64,000 nucleotides of DNA from contig NZ_JBFONT020000011.1 of NCBI RefSeq assembly GCF_040779325.2, positions 1 to 64,000 of the forward strand, given 5' to 3'. Each line of letters opens with the position of its first letter. The first letter of the stretch is position 1. The notes beneath the pieces were generated by a model. That model did no database searches. It saw only the letters and a list, made by a program, of their open reading frames with translations, and was not told the origin of the DNA. Of this stretch, positions 43,691-53,155 are shown piece by piece. A program made the translations under genes and the position numbers. Origin of the DNA: Aestuariibius violaceus. Lineage in GTDB: Bacteria > Pseudomonadota > Alphaproteobacteria > Rhodobacterales > Rhodobacteraceae.

Positions 43691-46600
43691 CAGGGCGAGA
43701 TGAGAACCCGGCCGGGCGCAGTGCGGGCGCGCATTTGCGGGCGATACATATCCTCGACCGACGCAGCGGGGTGGTGGAAGTCGCCCGGAGAAATGGCGCG
43801 GACGATATAGGCGAGCTGGAAGGTCTCGTTCGAGCGCCAGTCGACGGCAGCCAGAAACCTGTCGGCCCGGAACTCGGTCGTTCGGGTGGCGGCGAGCTTG
43901 AGCCAGGGGAGCGCGTCGATGTCGCCCGCCCTGATCAGGTTGGGGTTGTCGATTTCGAACCCGGCGGGGAGAGGGTCGTCGACCATCAGCCGCGCCTCCT
44001 GCCGTCCGAAGGGGCGGACGGTGAGGATGGTAACGAGCCGCGTGCCGACGGCGACATCAGCAAGGTTCACCTGCTGGCCGTCGAGCGTCGTGTAGATACG
44101 GTCGATGGCATAGCCGTTGCCGCCGGCCGGTTCCGGCTCGGTCGGGACGCCGAAGGTGGTCACGGTGAGTTCGGTCGGGCGGGTGCCGGTATTGGCGATG
44201 GTGACGGGCGCGGCGGCGGTTCGGTCGTCGCGGAGCTGAACGACGGGGCCGTCGGGTGGCGTGCCGTCGATGGTTAGGCTGGTGCTTTGCAGGTCGTTGA
44301 CCAGCGCGTTGGCGGCGAGGAGTGTCCAGGCAGCCTCTTGCGTGGAGGCGCGGCTGGTATTGGTGCCGATCCGGGTCAGCAGGCGGTCGCGGTCGAGCGC
44401 GATGCTGCCCGCCTCGACGGCGAGCGTGAGGACAGCGGCGGTGTCGCGGCGGATGGTGCCGTAATCATGGCGCCAGCTGTTCGCCTCGGTGCGCGCGATT
44501 TCGCGATCGAGGGCTTGGCCCGCGCGGCGGAACATGGCGTCGGCGCGGGGCTGGTCGCCGTATTGGGCCAGCGCGGCGCCGATCTGGGCAAGGGCCAGCG
44601 GGGAGCTGAAGGCCTCGGCCTTCTGATCGGCGTAGTAGCGCAGGTCGCTGACGGCGGCGTTGCCTTGACGGGCGAGGACGAAGAGCGCGTAGGCGAGGTC
44701 GCGGCCACCATTGTCGAAGTCGGGATAGTAGTTCACCGCGTTGCGCAGGTTCGAGACGGCGTTGTCAAAGGCCACCTGCGGGACATCGTGGCCCGCCGTC
44801 CGGGCGCGGGAGAGGAAATCGGTGACATAGGCGTCGAGCCAGAGGTCGCCCGAGACCGGCCGCCAGAGCCCGAAGGCGCCGTTGGCGGCCTGGTTGGCGG
44901 TGACTTCGGCGATCGCCTCGTCGATGCGTTTGGCGATCTGGTCGCGGGTGGCGAGGCCCATCGCCGTCGCGACCCCGTCGAGATAGAGGAGGGGCAGGGC
45001 CCGGGACGTGATCTGTTCGGTACAGCCGTAGGGATAGCGGTCGAGCGCGTTGAGAAGCCCCGGCGCGTCGAAGCGGGCGAGCGGCCCGGCCGAGAGCGTC
45101 GCCTTGCCGGTGCCCGTAGCGAGGCCGGCAAAGACGTTGTCGTCGAAGGTGAAGGTGCTGCCCGCGGCGAGGGTGAAGCGGCTGATACGGCTGACCTCGG
45201 GGTCGTTGACGACGACGGGCATGCGCAGTGTCTTGGTCAGGGTGCGGTCTCCGGGCGCAGTCAGGGTGACGGTCAGGTCGTGAGTGCCGGGATCGCGAGC
45301 GGTGACGGGGATCTCGAAGACCTCCTTGCCGCCCTCGGCCAGGGTGAAGGTGTACGGACCGCTCGCGTCGAGAGTGACGCCGGTTGCGGCGACGTCGAGG
45401 CGTATCTCTCCGGCCGGGCCGTCGGCGTGGACGATCTCGAGAAGCATGCGGCTTTGGTCCCCCGGCGCGAGGAAGCGGGGCAGGCTGGCGGTCACGACGA
45501 CCGGGTCGCGTACGATGACGTCGTGATCGGCCTGGCCGATGCCGGTCTCGGACCAGGCAATGGCCATCAGGCGGATCGTGCCGTTGAAGGCCGGCACGTC
45601 GAAGCTCACCTCGGCCCGGCCATCGGCGCCGACGGTCACGGGGCCGGTGAAGAAGGTCACGAGATCCTCGGTGGGTGGCGGGCTTTGCAGACCCGCCTGC
45701 GCCATCGCGTCGCCGCCGGAGCGGACAGTGCCCGTGGCGCCGTTCAGCCCGTCGATGAGGCGGCCGTAGACGTCGCGCAGTTCGACGCCGAGCTTGCGCT
45801 GGCCGAAATAGTGGCCCTGGGGGTCGGGCGTGGCAAAGGCGGTGAGGTTGAGGATGCCGACATCGACGGCGGCGAGCGTGACATAGGCAGTTTCGCCCTG
45901 TGCTATGCCGTCGACCGTCATGCCGACGGTGAGAGGGCCGCGCGGCTCCATCTTCTCGGGTGCGTCGAGGGTGACGGACAGCGCCTTGTCGCCGGGATCG
46001 ACCTGAGCGTAGCCGAGGCCGAGCGCGCGGGCCGGATTGCGTTTGGCGGCGGCGTCCATCGGGCGGATGACCGAGGCGCTGACGTAGGCGCCCGCGCCCC
46101 ATTCCGCGGTCACGGGAAGGTCGATCAGGTTTTCGCCTTCGGTGACGGCGACCGATTGCATCGAGATCACGCGGTCTGACATCACGGTCACGACGGCGGT
46201 GCCCGCATAGCGTGGCACGATCCGGAAGGTCGCGGTGTCGCCAAGGGCGTAGCGGTCGGCGTCGAGCGACGCGTCGAGGAGGTCGGGGGTATCGGTGGCG
46301 GAGGCGGGCGCGTACCAGCCCGCGTAGAAATCGGTAGAGGCCGCGGCGTAGACCGGGCCGGTCGCCTCGACCAGGATCTCGTGGCGGCCCCAGTCGACGA
46401 CGCCGTCGACGGCAACGGGTGCTGTGCCGAGGGTAGCGGTGCCGCTGGCGACACGGGTGCGGGTCGTGACCGGCTCCCAATCCCAGCTGCCGTTGACCGA
46501 GTACCACTGGTAGCGGGTCGTGACCTTGTTGATCGTCCATTGCACGTCGAGATCGGCCGCGGCAAGGTCGGGCGTGAGCGCGATGAGGTCGAAGCCCGCG

Positions 46601-49035
46601 GCGGTGTTTTCCGCCATCACGCCGTCGAAGCGGGGCTTGATGCCGATCATCGGCCGGTCGGGGAGGACCGGAACGGTTTCGGTGCGTTCGACCGGGCGGC
46701 CGGAGCCTTCCTTGACGCGGGCCGTCACGCGCAGCTCGAGCGGCTGTGCCGCCGTGACGTCTGGCAGCGCGACCGGGAGCGTGGCGGCGCCGGACGCATC
46801 GGTGGTCGCCGTGTCAAGGTAGCTGCGCTGGGCGTCGAACGCCGCGTCGTATTCGCCGAAACGGTAGCCGGGGAAGCCGTCGAGCGCCGTGGCGGAGCGG
46901 AGGAGCGCGCTGCCCTCGACACCGAGGTCGGCGCCCGGAGCGCCGAAGAGGTAGCGCGCGTCGATGCGGAGCGTGGGGCTGTCGCCGAGGTGGATCCGGT
47001 CGGGGAGGTCCATATCGAAGTCGATGCGCTCTGGCAGAAAATCCTCGACCAGGACGGTGGTAGTGGCGAGCGGTGCCGCGTCTTCGTCGGCAAGCAGGTT
47101 GATCCGCCAGGTGCCGCGCGGGGCGGAGGCGGCCACGGGCAGGGTGAAGACATGGCCGCCCGCGCGGTCGGCGGTCGCCGTGGTACGGATGTATTCGACG
47201 CCGTCGGGGCGGACGAGGATCGCGGTCAGCGGGATACCGGGCAAGGCGGTCGCGACCTCGTTGCGCATGAGCGCGGTGAGGTGGATCGTGTCGCCCGCGC
47301 GATAGGCGCCGCGGTCGGTGGCGGCGAAGACGTCGATTGGCGGGCTGGGCTCGCGCCCCTCGACCCCGCGGTCGGACAGGTCGAAGGCCGGATCTGTGAG
47401 CGACAGGTAGGTGAGGTCGCCGTCCCTTTCCACGGTAACGAGAGCCGGAGCGTTGCCGCCGGTGCCACGGGTGAGGCCCCCGGCAAAGCGGGCAGTGCCG
47501 TCCGCGTCGGTCGTGGTGTCGCCGAGGACGGTATTGGCGCGCGAGATCAGGGTGACTGTCGCGTCGGCCATGGCGGAGGCGTCGGCGAGGGAGCGCACGG
47601 CGACGGTAAGGCCATCATTGCCGAGATAGGTGGCGACGCCGAGATCGGAGAGCACGAACCATTGCCGCGCCGAGGGCGTGTCGTTCGCCTCGCTCGCGAC
47701 GGAAGCGGTCAGCGCGTAGAGGCCGGCGGGCTGGCCGGCGAGCGCCTCGGTCAGGGGCAGGCGGGTCAGCATGTCGCGGTTGAGCTCCATCGCGACCTCG
47801 GCCGTACCGGACCAGATTTCCGCCCCGATTTCGTCGGAGAGGTATCCGGCACCCCAGCCGCCGGTTTCTCCGACCAGGCCCTGCTGGATGGCGCGCATAA
47901 GGTTGCGGTCATCGATCCGGTGGAGGGTGAGTTCAAGGTCCGTTGTATTCACTGTCTCGATCGGGAGGGCAACGTCGCCGAGGCGGGGCAGGACATAGGC
48001 GCGGCCCACGGCGCGGACGGCCGGAGAGCGGTCGCGGACATAAAGCGTGAGCTCGATCGGTCGGTTCACCGTTTCGCCACTGGCGGCGGGCAGGCCCTCG
48101 CGGACGACGAAGCGGTAACGCTCGCCATGTGTGACGCCGTCGATGCAGAGCTGATCGCCCTTGGCCGAGACGACGAGCTGGGGATCGGGAAGCTGGACGA
48201 AGGGGGCGTAGTCGGTCCCGGCCTGGATGAGATCCTCTTTGAAAGTGGCGCAGATGCGAGGCGTTGCGCTGTCCCTATCGACCTGGGTGTTGATGACGCG
48301 GAAACCGTATTTGCCGATCGCCTCTTCAAGGCGCTCTTCGATCACGTCGGTGAAGCGGATCGACTGGGCCAGGCGGAGGGCGGGGATCATGCGGCGGCCG
48401 CGCCCCTCTCTTTCCAGCGCGAAGGCCATGGCGACAGCGGCGGAGCGGCGGTCTTCGAGATCGATGGCACGCAGGTAGGCGGCGATTGTGGCGGGCAGTT
48501 CGTTGCGGCGGATGCGGCTGTTCTCGCGCCCTGCGCGCCGGGCATATTCGAGCCAGGCGGCGGACAGGTCGGAGGTCAGCGCCCTTTGACCCGCCTCGCG
48601 CTGATTGGTGGTCGCCCCGCGCTGGGGCCAGTTGGTGCCGCGGACCAGGTCGCGCGCCCGGTCGAAGTCGGTTTCGGTCAGGAAGGACAGCTCGGCGGTG
48701 CGTGCGTCGAGCCCGGCGAGCACCTCGGGCCTGGCCCGGACCATGCGGCCCGAGACGGCGCCGTCGAACGGGATGATGTCGCGGATATCGGTTTTGGGAA
48801 AGCAGGCATTGCTGCGCTGGTTGAAAGTGAAGGCGGTGCATTCGGCGTCGGCAGCGCAGGCGGCCTCGCAAGCCTCGAGCGTGGTGTCGAAGATGTTGGC
48901 GAGGTCGGTGCCGACGAGATCGGTATTCGGATCGTAGACGGCCCGGGCGTCGGGAACGGCCCGTTGTGCAGGGGCGACGGCGCCAGAGATCGACAGGACA
49001 AGTGCGCCAAGACAGGCGTAGAGAATGCGAGGCAT
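43690..49035 (-). CDS. Bacterial alpha-2-macroglobulin with N-terminal PAN/Apple domain
   Basis: A 1781-residue secreted macroglobulin of the YfhM class. The signal peptide is ILYACLGALVLSISGAVA; next comes a PAN/Apple-like module (TTLEACEAACAADAECTAFTFNQRSNACFPK). The macroglobulin domains follow, and the thioester motif is intact as YGCTEQ with Cys at about residue 1338, then the helical thioester domain (AIAEVTANQAANGAFGLW) and a C-terminal receptor-like domain. The ATG at 49035 has CGGAG upstream; the longer frame to 49179 is non-homologous. No lipobox Cys follows the signal peptide, so the protein is probably periplasmic. It traps attacking proteases by covalent capture in the family model and is coupled to pbpC. 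Confidence 0.93.
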   Translation of the reverse strand: MPRILYACLGALVLSISGAVAPAQRAVPDARAVYDPNTDLVGTDLANIFDTTLEACEAACAADAECTAFTFNQRSNACFPKTDIRDIIPFDGAVSGRMVRARPEVLAGLDARTAELSFLTETDFDRARDLVRGTNWPQRGATTNQREAGQRALTSDLSAAWLEYARRAGRENSRIRRNELPATIAAYLRAIDLEDRRSAAVAMAFALEREGRGRRMIPALRLAQSIRFTDVIEERLEEAIGKYGFRVINTQVDRDSATPRICATFKEDLIQAGTDYAPFVQLPDPQLVVSAKGDQLCIDGVTHGERYRFVVREGLPAASGETVNRPIELTLYVRDRSPAVRAVGRAYVLPRLGDVALPIETVNTTDLELTLHRIDDRNLMRAIQQGLVGETGGWGAGYLSDEIGAEIWSGTAEVAMELNRDMLTRLPLTEALAGQPAGLYALTASVASEANDTPSARQWFVLSDLGVATYLGNDGLTVAVRSLADASAMADATVTLISRANTVLGDTTTDADGTARFAGGLTRGTGGNAPALVTVERDGDLTYLSLTDPAFDLSDRGVEGREPSPPIDVFAATDRGAYRAGDTIHLTALMRNEVATALPGIPLTAILVRPDGVEYIRTTATADRAGGHVFTLPVAASAPRGTWRINLLADEDAAPLATTTVLVEDFLPERIDFDMDLPDRIHLGDSPTLRIDARYLFGAPGADLGVEGSALLRSATALDGFPGYRFGEYDAAFDAQRSYLDTATTDASGAATLPVALPDVTAAQPLELRVTARVKEGSGRPVERTETVPVLPDRPMIGIKPRFDGVMAENTAAGFDLIALTPDLAAADLDVQWTINKVTTRYQWYSVNGSWDWEPVTTRTRVASGTATLGTAPVAVDGVVDWGRHEILVEATGPVYAAASTDFYAGWYAPASATDTPDLLDASLDADRYALGDTATFRIVPRYAGTAVVTVMSDRVISMQSVAVTEGENLIDLPVTAEWGAGAYVSASVIRPMDAAAKRNPARALGLGYAQVDPGDKALSVTLDAPEKMEPRGPLTVGMTVDGIAQGETAYVTLAAVDVGILNLTAFATPDPQGHYFGQRKLGVELRDVYGRLIDGLNGATGTVRSGGDAMAQAGLQSPPPTEDLVTFFTGPVTVGADGRAEVSFDVPAFNGTIRLMAIAWSETGIGQADHDVIVRDPVVVTASLPRFLAPGDQSRMLLEIVHADGPAGEIRLDVAATGVTLDASGPYTFTLAEGGKEVFEIPVTARDPGTHDLTVTLTAPGDRTLTKTLRMPVVVNDPEVSRISRFTLAAGSTFTFDDNVFAGLATGTGKATLSAGPLARFDAPGLLNALDRYPYGCTEQITSRALPLLYLDGVATAMGLATRDQIAKRIDEAIAEVTANQAANGAFGLWRPVSGDLWLDAYVTDFLSRARTAGHDVPQVAFDNAVSNLRNAVNYYPDFDNGGRDLAYALFVLARQGNAAVSDLRYYADQKAEAFSSPLALAQIGAALAQYGDQPRADAMFRRAGQALDREIARTEANSWRHDYGTIRRDTAAVLTLAVEAGSIALDRDRLLTRIGTNTSRASTQEAAWTLLAANALVNDLQSTSLTIDGTPPDGPVVQLRDDRTAAAPVTIANTGTRPTELTVTTFGVPTEPEPAGGNGYAIDRIYTTLDGQQVNLADVAVGTRLVTILTVRPFGRQEARLMVDDPLPAGFEIDNPNLIRAGDIDALPWLKLAATRTTEFRADRFLAAVDWRSNETFQLAYIVRAISPGDFHHPAASVEDMYRPQMRARTAPGRVLISP

Positions 49036-49366
49036 AAAAAACTCCGTGTCAAATGCATGGGCAGGCTGACACGGAAAGTGAGTCCCGGCAACGGGTATCG
49101 GGGGACACTGTTGTATAGAACTGGTGACGGGCGAGAGTTCCCATACCCGGACGGATCTATCAGAACTTGGCGCTTGCAAATGAGGACCGACTGATCACGT
49201 AAGGGTCAGGAATGTTTTGCGAGACAAGGCGCGCTTTTAGTATCGTCGAATAGAGCGACCAGTTTCTACAACAGGCTTATGCGCATTGTTTTGCTCAATG
49301 GAAAAGACTGATACCATTTTCTGAACAGCGACTGGTCGCGTCCAGCATTAACAATAACGGGACCCA
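49036..49366. other. Intergenic gap upstream of the macroglobulin gene
   Basis: No gene supportable. The portion adjacent to 49035 must hold the macroglobulin promoter; the portion near 49366 is the 3' end of an opposing-gap LysR gene. No repeat or terminator recognised. Confidence 0.4.
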
Positions 49367-50230
49367 TTACTCAAACTCTGAAGCGATCCAATCAACGATC
49401 CGCTTGATGCGAGTTTGGCCAAAATGGTCCTTTGCCCACGAGATATAGAGCCCATCATCAGAGGGGTCGGGATCGACCCAAATCTCCACCAGTTTCTTTG
49501 ACCGAAGATCGTGCTCCACCATATAGGTCGGCGCGATTGTAACGCCGTGACCACCGATGGCAGCATCGAGAGCCAAGGCAGAACGGTCGAAGTTGAGCAA
49601 CTTGTGCGTGTTTCCATACCCGTTTTCCTGGATCAGCTTTTCCCACCGCCGGTGAGCATCCTGGAGGAGTGGCAGCGTCAGCAATGTCTCTAGCCCCATT
49701 GGCCAGTCTGGTCGCAGGAAATCAGGACTGCATACGGCAACAAGGCGGATGTCGGTCAAGCGGCGCGAACCGTGGGCCGTATTCGTGTCATGTGCTTTGC
49801 CAGGCCAGATTGCGATCTCGTTGCGGCCCAGACTGCGCGCCAGGATTTGCTCGTGGACCTGCGTGGTCAGGGATACGTTCGGAAACTTGGCCGCGAAAGC
49901 GTCCATCCGGGGCATCAGCCACTTCGTTGCGGTGGAAGACCCAAGGTGTAGCGTGACGCGATTATCGTCCTCGCCGAAGCTCACTAACGCAGTATCAATG
50001 ATCGCGATGGCTTCTTGCATGGCTGCATGGCAGCGCTCGCCTTCCGGTGTCATCGAGACACCGCGTGCGCCACGCACGAGAAGAACCGCCCCCAGCTCGA
50101 TTTCGAGCTGCTTGATCCGCTGGGAGACTGCGCCACGCGAGAGGTTCAACTCCTCAGCAGCGCGTTGCAGGTTTCCGTGCGATGCGACGACAGAGAACAC
50201 CCGGAGCGCGTTGAGGTTCACGTTTTTCAT
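49367..50230 (-). CDS. LysR family transcriptional regulator (GcvA-like)
   Basis: A 287-residue LysR regulator. Its N-terminus LNALRVFSVVASHGNLQRAAEELNLSRGAVSQRIKQLE is the winged helix-turn-helix, and the start LNALRxF with AVSQxIKxLE is the GcvA/AmpR-like subgroup pattern. The effector domain begins near residue 90 (VTLHLGSSTATKWLMPRM). It is divergent from the acetyltransferase gene at 50355 across a 124-base gap. Length is normal. Confidence 0.92.
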   Translation of the reverse strand: MKNVNLNALRVFSVVASHGNLQRAAEELNLSRGAVSQRIKQLEIELGAVLLVRGARGVSMTPEGERCHAAMQEAIAIIDTALVSFGEDDNRVTLHLGSSTATKWLMPRMDAFAAKFPNVSLTTQVHEQILARSLGRNEIAIWPGKAHDTNTAHGSRRLTDIRLVAVCSPDFLRPDWPMGLETLLTLPLLQDAHRRWEKLIQENGYGNTHKLLNFDRSALALDAAIGGHGVTIAPTYMVEHDLRSKKLVEIWVDPDPSDDGLYISWAKDHFGQTRIKRIVDWIASEFE

Positions 50231-50354
50231 TCGACACCTTGGAGGCGATAGTTTTTCTAAACGCTGATGGAATTATCCTGCTTTGTCAATTTGGTGCAGT
50301 TGGCCGATACAAACGGGCAAGCCGCACTCAGAGATAGCTACAAGAGACCGAGCG
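50231..50354. promoter_or_regulatory. Divergent lysR/acetyltransferase intergenic region
   Basis: This 124-bp gap separates divergent starts and is AT-richer near the LysR end. It is the expected operator region for the LysR protein. No clear dyad was picked by eye. Confidence 0.4.
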
Positions 50355-51350
50355 ATGACCCAGACAACCCGACCAGCGACACCCGATGACATGCCGCGCC
50401 TGGTCGAGCTCCTCATGCTGGATGCCGAGGCGCGCCAGGCAGAGGATGCCATCCTCTGGAAGTTGGCAGATGACGCGCCCGCGCAGATCGAGAAGGCGCT
50501 GACATTTGCGCTGACGGCCGATGGGCAACCCTTTCGACAGTTTTGGCATGTCGCGGAGGATGGGGATCAGATCACGGGCGTCATCCATGCGATGATGTTT
50601 CCAGTGCCCCCAATTTACGCGGGCTCGTTCGGGGAGCCGGGACTGATCCTGCCGGACTCTTTCTTAGCAACCGATGCTCCAAGCGGCACGGCAGAGGGCC
50701 TGTTGGCCGCAGCCGAGAACGCCCTTCACGAAGCCGGTGCAAGGATCAAACTGGCATCCCATGTCGCAGGCGAAGTCTGGCGAACTGCATTCGAGGCAAA
50801 CGGGTATGAACCTCTCACGCTTTATCTGTCACGCAGTGAGCTTGGCGACCAAGGAATGCCGCCCGGTGTACGGCAAGCAACGGAAGACGATGTTCCAGGT
50901 GTCGTTGCACGCAGCGTCGAGAACCGGCAGGTACTTTTCGACATCGATCCGTTCTGGGAAACCCATCCTGACGCAGATCCCCGGTTTTCAGCATGGATGA
51001 CGCGGAGCCTGACGCTCCGGGATCGGGACATGATGGTCCTGGGCGCGTCCGAGGATTTGCAGGGCTACATCATCGCACAGCCCGCCTCACGGCTGCACTT
51101 TCCCCCGGCCCATGACATCACCGAGACGGGTGTGATTGACGACTACTACCACCCCGAGCTGGCCAACCCGGCGGAGCTTGACCAAGGAAGTGAGGGTTCC
51201 CATGCACTGTTGCGCGCGGCCGAGGCGGCGTTCGTCAACCGCGGTATGGGAGCCGCCTTTGTCGTCTGCCCGGCTGGATGGACGTCCAAGATCGAGGTGC
51301 TGGAAGCTGCTGGCTACGAGATCGCGATGGTCTGGTCCATCAAACGGTAG
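50355..51350 (+). CDS. GNAT family N-acetyltransferase (two-domain)
   Basis: A 331-residue acetyltransferase-like protein with two consecutive GNAT-like halves. The first has TRPATPDDMPRLVELLMLDAEARQ and VIHAMMFPVPPIYAG; the second has VRQATEDDVPGVVARSVENRQVLF and a C-terminal GMGAAFVVCPAGWTSKIEVLEAAGYEIAMVWSIK that fits the closing strand and GY motif. The coenzyme A loop is not crisp, so one half may be degenerate. The ATG at 50355 was chosen as the first ATG matching the domain start. It is divergent from the LysR gene. Confidence 0.75.
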   Translation: MTQTTRPATPDDMPRLVELLMLDAEARQAEDAILWKLADDAPAQIEKALTFALTADGQPFRQFWHVAEDGDQITGVIHAMMFPVPPIYAGSFGEPGLILPDSFLATDAPSGTAEGLLAAAENALHEAGARIKLASHVAGEVWRTAFEANGYEPLTLYLSRSELGDQGMPPGVRQATEDDVPGVVARSVENRQVLFDIDPFWETHPDADPRFSAWMTRSLTLRDRDMMVLGASEDLQGYIIAQPASRLHFPPAHDITETGVIDDYYHPELANPAELDQGSEGSHALLRAAEAAFVNRGMGAAFVVCPAGWTSKIEVLEAAGYEIAMVWSIKR

Positions 51351-51442
51351 CATCCGCCATACAGCCTCCGGTCGCAGCGCGCCTCAACGGCTTTTCACGT
51401 CCCTGAAGTGCGAATCCGTATGCCAAGTGAAAGGAAGAGTTC

Positions 51443-52246
51443 ATGAAGTCAGAGCGTGTCATAGATACGATCAGCAACGCGCTATGCGATCATTCTGCCG
51501 TTCGCGGCCTTTTCCTGAGCGGCAGTTTCGGCAACGGACGGGCAGACGCCTATAGTGACATCGACTTCGTTCTGGTGTCGGAAGACGGGCCTACCGACAA
51601 GGTTGCCGGAGCGTGGAAGACCGCCATCGCACGCACCGGCGACATCGTGATGTGGTGGGATCGGAATGTTCGTCCTGCGCTGATCAATGCCATCACCGCA
51701 GACTGGACACGCACGGATGTGATCATCCTGAAGCCCGAACAGTTCGCAGCACACAATCAGACAAGCCTTCGACCTCTCTTCGATCATGACGGTCTTTACG
51801 ACCAGTTACCGAAAGAGCAACCACAACCGCAGGCTTCACCGGCGCGCCTGTTCCGTCAGATCGAGGAGTTCATTCGCATATTGGGGCTTCTGCATCTTGC
51901 GGCAGGTCGCGAAGAATACATCAACGGTGTCGCGGGTATCTTCCACCTGCGCACCAAACTGATCGACCTCATGGTTGAAGAAACCGCTGCGCCGGATCGA
52001 GGCGGAGCACTTCACTTGAACCGCCTGCTGACCGAAGAGCAGAAGGCGTTGATTACCGCCTTGCCCGCGCCTGTCGCAGAGCGGGAGGCGATGATCGCAA
52101 CACACCTCGCCTATGCGAAGGCCTATTTGCCGCGCGCCCGCAAGCTCGCGAAACAGCGTGGCGTGGACTGGCCGGAGCGGTTCGAAGTCGCAACCTGGGA
52201 CAAGCTGCAAGAGGCTTTGGGTGTTGAGCGGCCCTACGAGGTGTAG
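51443..52246 (+). CDS. Nucleotidyltransferase domain protein (aminoglycoside adenylyltransferase-like)
   Basis: A 267-residue protein whose N-terminal nucleotidyltransferase motif is GLFLSGSFGNGRADAYSDIDFVLV (about residues 21-45), with the GS and D-x-D catalytic residues. The C-terminal part is helical (RLFRQIEEFIRILGLLHLAAGREEYINGV). This layout is seen in adenylyltransferase-type antibiotic resistance proteins and their uncharacterised relatives, so resistance is possible but not shown. AAGGAAGAG lies upstream of the ATG. It follows the acetyltransferase gene at about 90 bases. Confidence 0.8.
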   Translation: MKSERVIDTISNALCDHSAVRGLFLSGSFGNGRADAYSDIDFVLVSEDGPTDKVAGAWKTAIARTGDIVMWWDRNVRPALINAITADWTRTDVIILKPEQFAAHNQTSLRPLFDHDGLYDQLPKEQPQPQASPARLFRQIEEFIRILGLLHLAAGREEYINGVAGIFHLRTKLIDLMVEETAAPDRGGALHLNRLLTEEQKALITALPAPVAEREAMIATHLAYAKAYLPRARKLAKQRGVDWPERFEVATWDKLQEALGVERPYEV

Positions 52247-52345
52247 AGTTGGGTTTCCTCAGAAGGTAGCTTGCGAAAGCAATTGGGAAAACAGGGTCAT
52301 TGTGGAATCGGCAGTATTTGGAATGAGATTAGATTTGGCAGAGCG

Positions 52346-53074
52346 ATGACTGATATTGAAACGGACACTATTGTTTATAATGGCCCCGGTGGACCATTTG
52401 AGGGAGTTCGGTTTCGCCCTGTCGGCACCGACGGCCCCAGACCAGGCGTTATGGTCTGTCATGCATTCGGCGGCCAGTCCGATATCGATGTAGGGTACGC
52501 CGAACGACTTGCCCGTCTGAGCTACGTGGGATTTGCAGTGGATGTTTACGGCCAAGGACGGCGTGCGGCGAATGCAGAAGAAGCCAATGCCCTTATGGGC
52601 GAGATGAATGCAGACCGCGCCAAGTTACTCGAAAGACTAAGGATCGCTCATACGACAATGATCGCAATGGATGGCGTCGACGCTCAGCGGACAGCCGCGA
52701 TTGGCTTTTGCTTTGGCGGCAAATGCGTGATCGACGCGGCGCGAGCGAACATCGGGATAAAAGCTGCGGTCTCGTTTCACGGCCTCTTCAATAAGCCGGA
52801 TTGGCTCCCTGAGTCTCCCGCCGCGATTGAAGCAGCTATCCTTATTCTTCATGGATGGGACGACCCCTTGGCGCAGCCCTCAGATGTGTTGAGCCTTGCT
52901 GCTGAATTGACCGCGGCCAGGGCGGACTGGCAGCTCCTCGCCTTTGGCCATACCGGTCATGCATTTACACATCCAAGGGCCAACTCTCCAGAAACCGGGA
53001 TGGCTTATGATGAGCGTTCCGCCAACAGGGCATGGAAGGCCGCTGAAGCGTTCATGGCGGAAAGGCTCAGCTAA
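52346..53074 (+). CDS. Dienelactone hydrolase family protein
   Basis: A 242-residue alpha/beta-hydrolase of the dienelactone hydrolase family. The nucleophile is Cys in AIGFCFGGKC (about C122). The acid is likely Asp in LILHGWDDPLAQPSD and the His is in FGHTGHAFTHP, giving the Cys-Asp-His triad of the family. The ATG at 52346 begins the domain; upstream 25 codons are non-homologous. The substrate may be a lactone or ester. Confidence 0.88.
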   Translation: MTDIETDTIVYNGPGGPFEGVRFRPVGTDGPRPGVMVCHAFGGQSDIDVGYAERLARLSYVGFAVDVYGQGRRAANAEEANALMGEMNADRAKLLERLRIAHTTMIAMDGVDAQRTAAIGFCFGGKCVIDAARANIGIKAAVSFHGLFNKPDWLPESPAAIEAAILILHGWDDPLAQPSDVLSLAAELTAARADWQLLAFGHTGHAFTHPRANSPETGMAYDERSANRAWKAAEAFMAERLS

Positions 53075-53155
53075 CGAAGGACCAGAGGCGTGGAGGACCA
53101 GCGCACCCTTCCCTCTTGAATAAGAACACCAGGCATTGTTTTGCGAGGTTCAGAC

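Noticed and set aside
46381..49194. Very long plus-strand open frame across the macroglobulin gene
   Set aside because: Antisense shadow; the translation is Gly/Arg/Asp-rich without domains, while the minus-strand protein has a full domain series.
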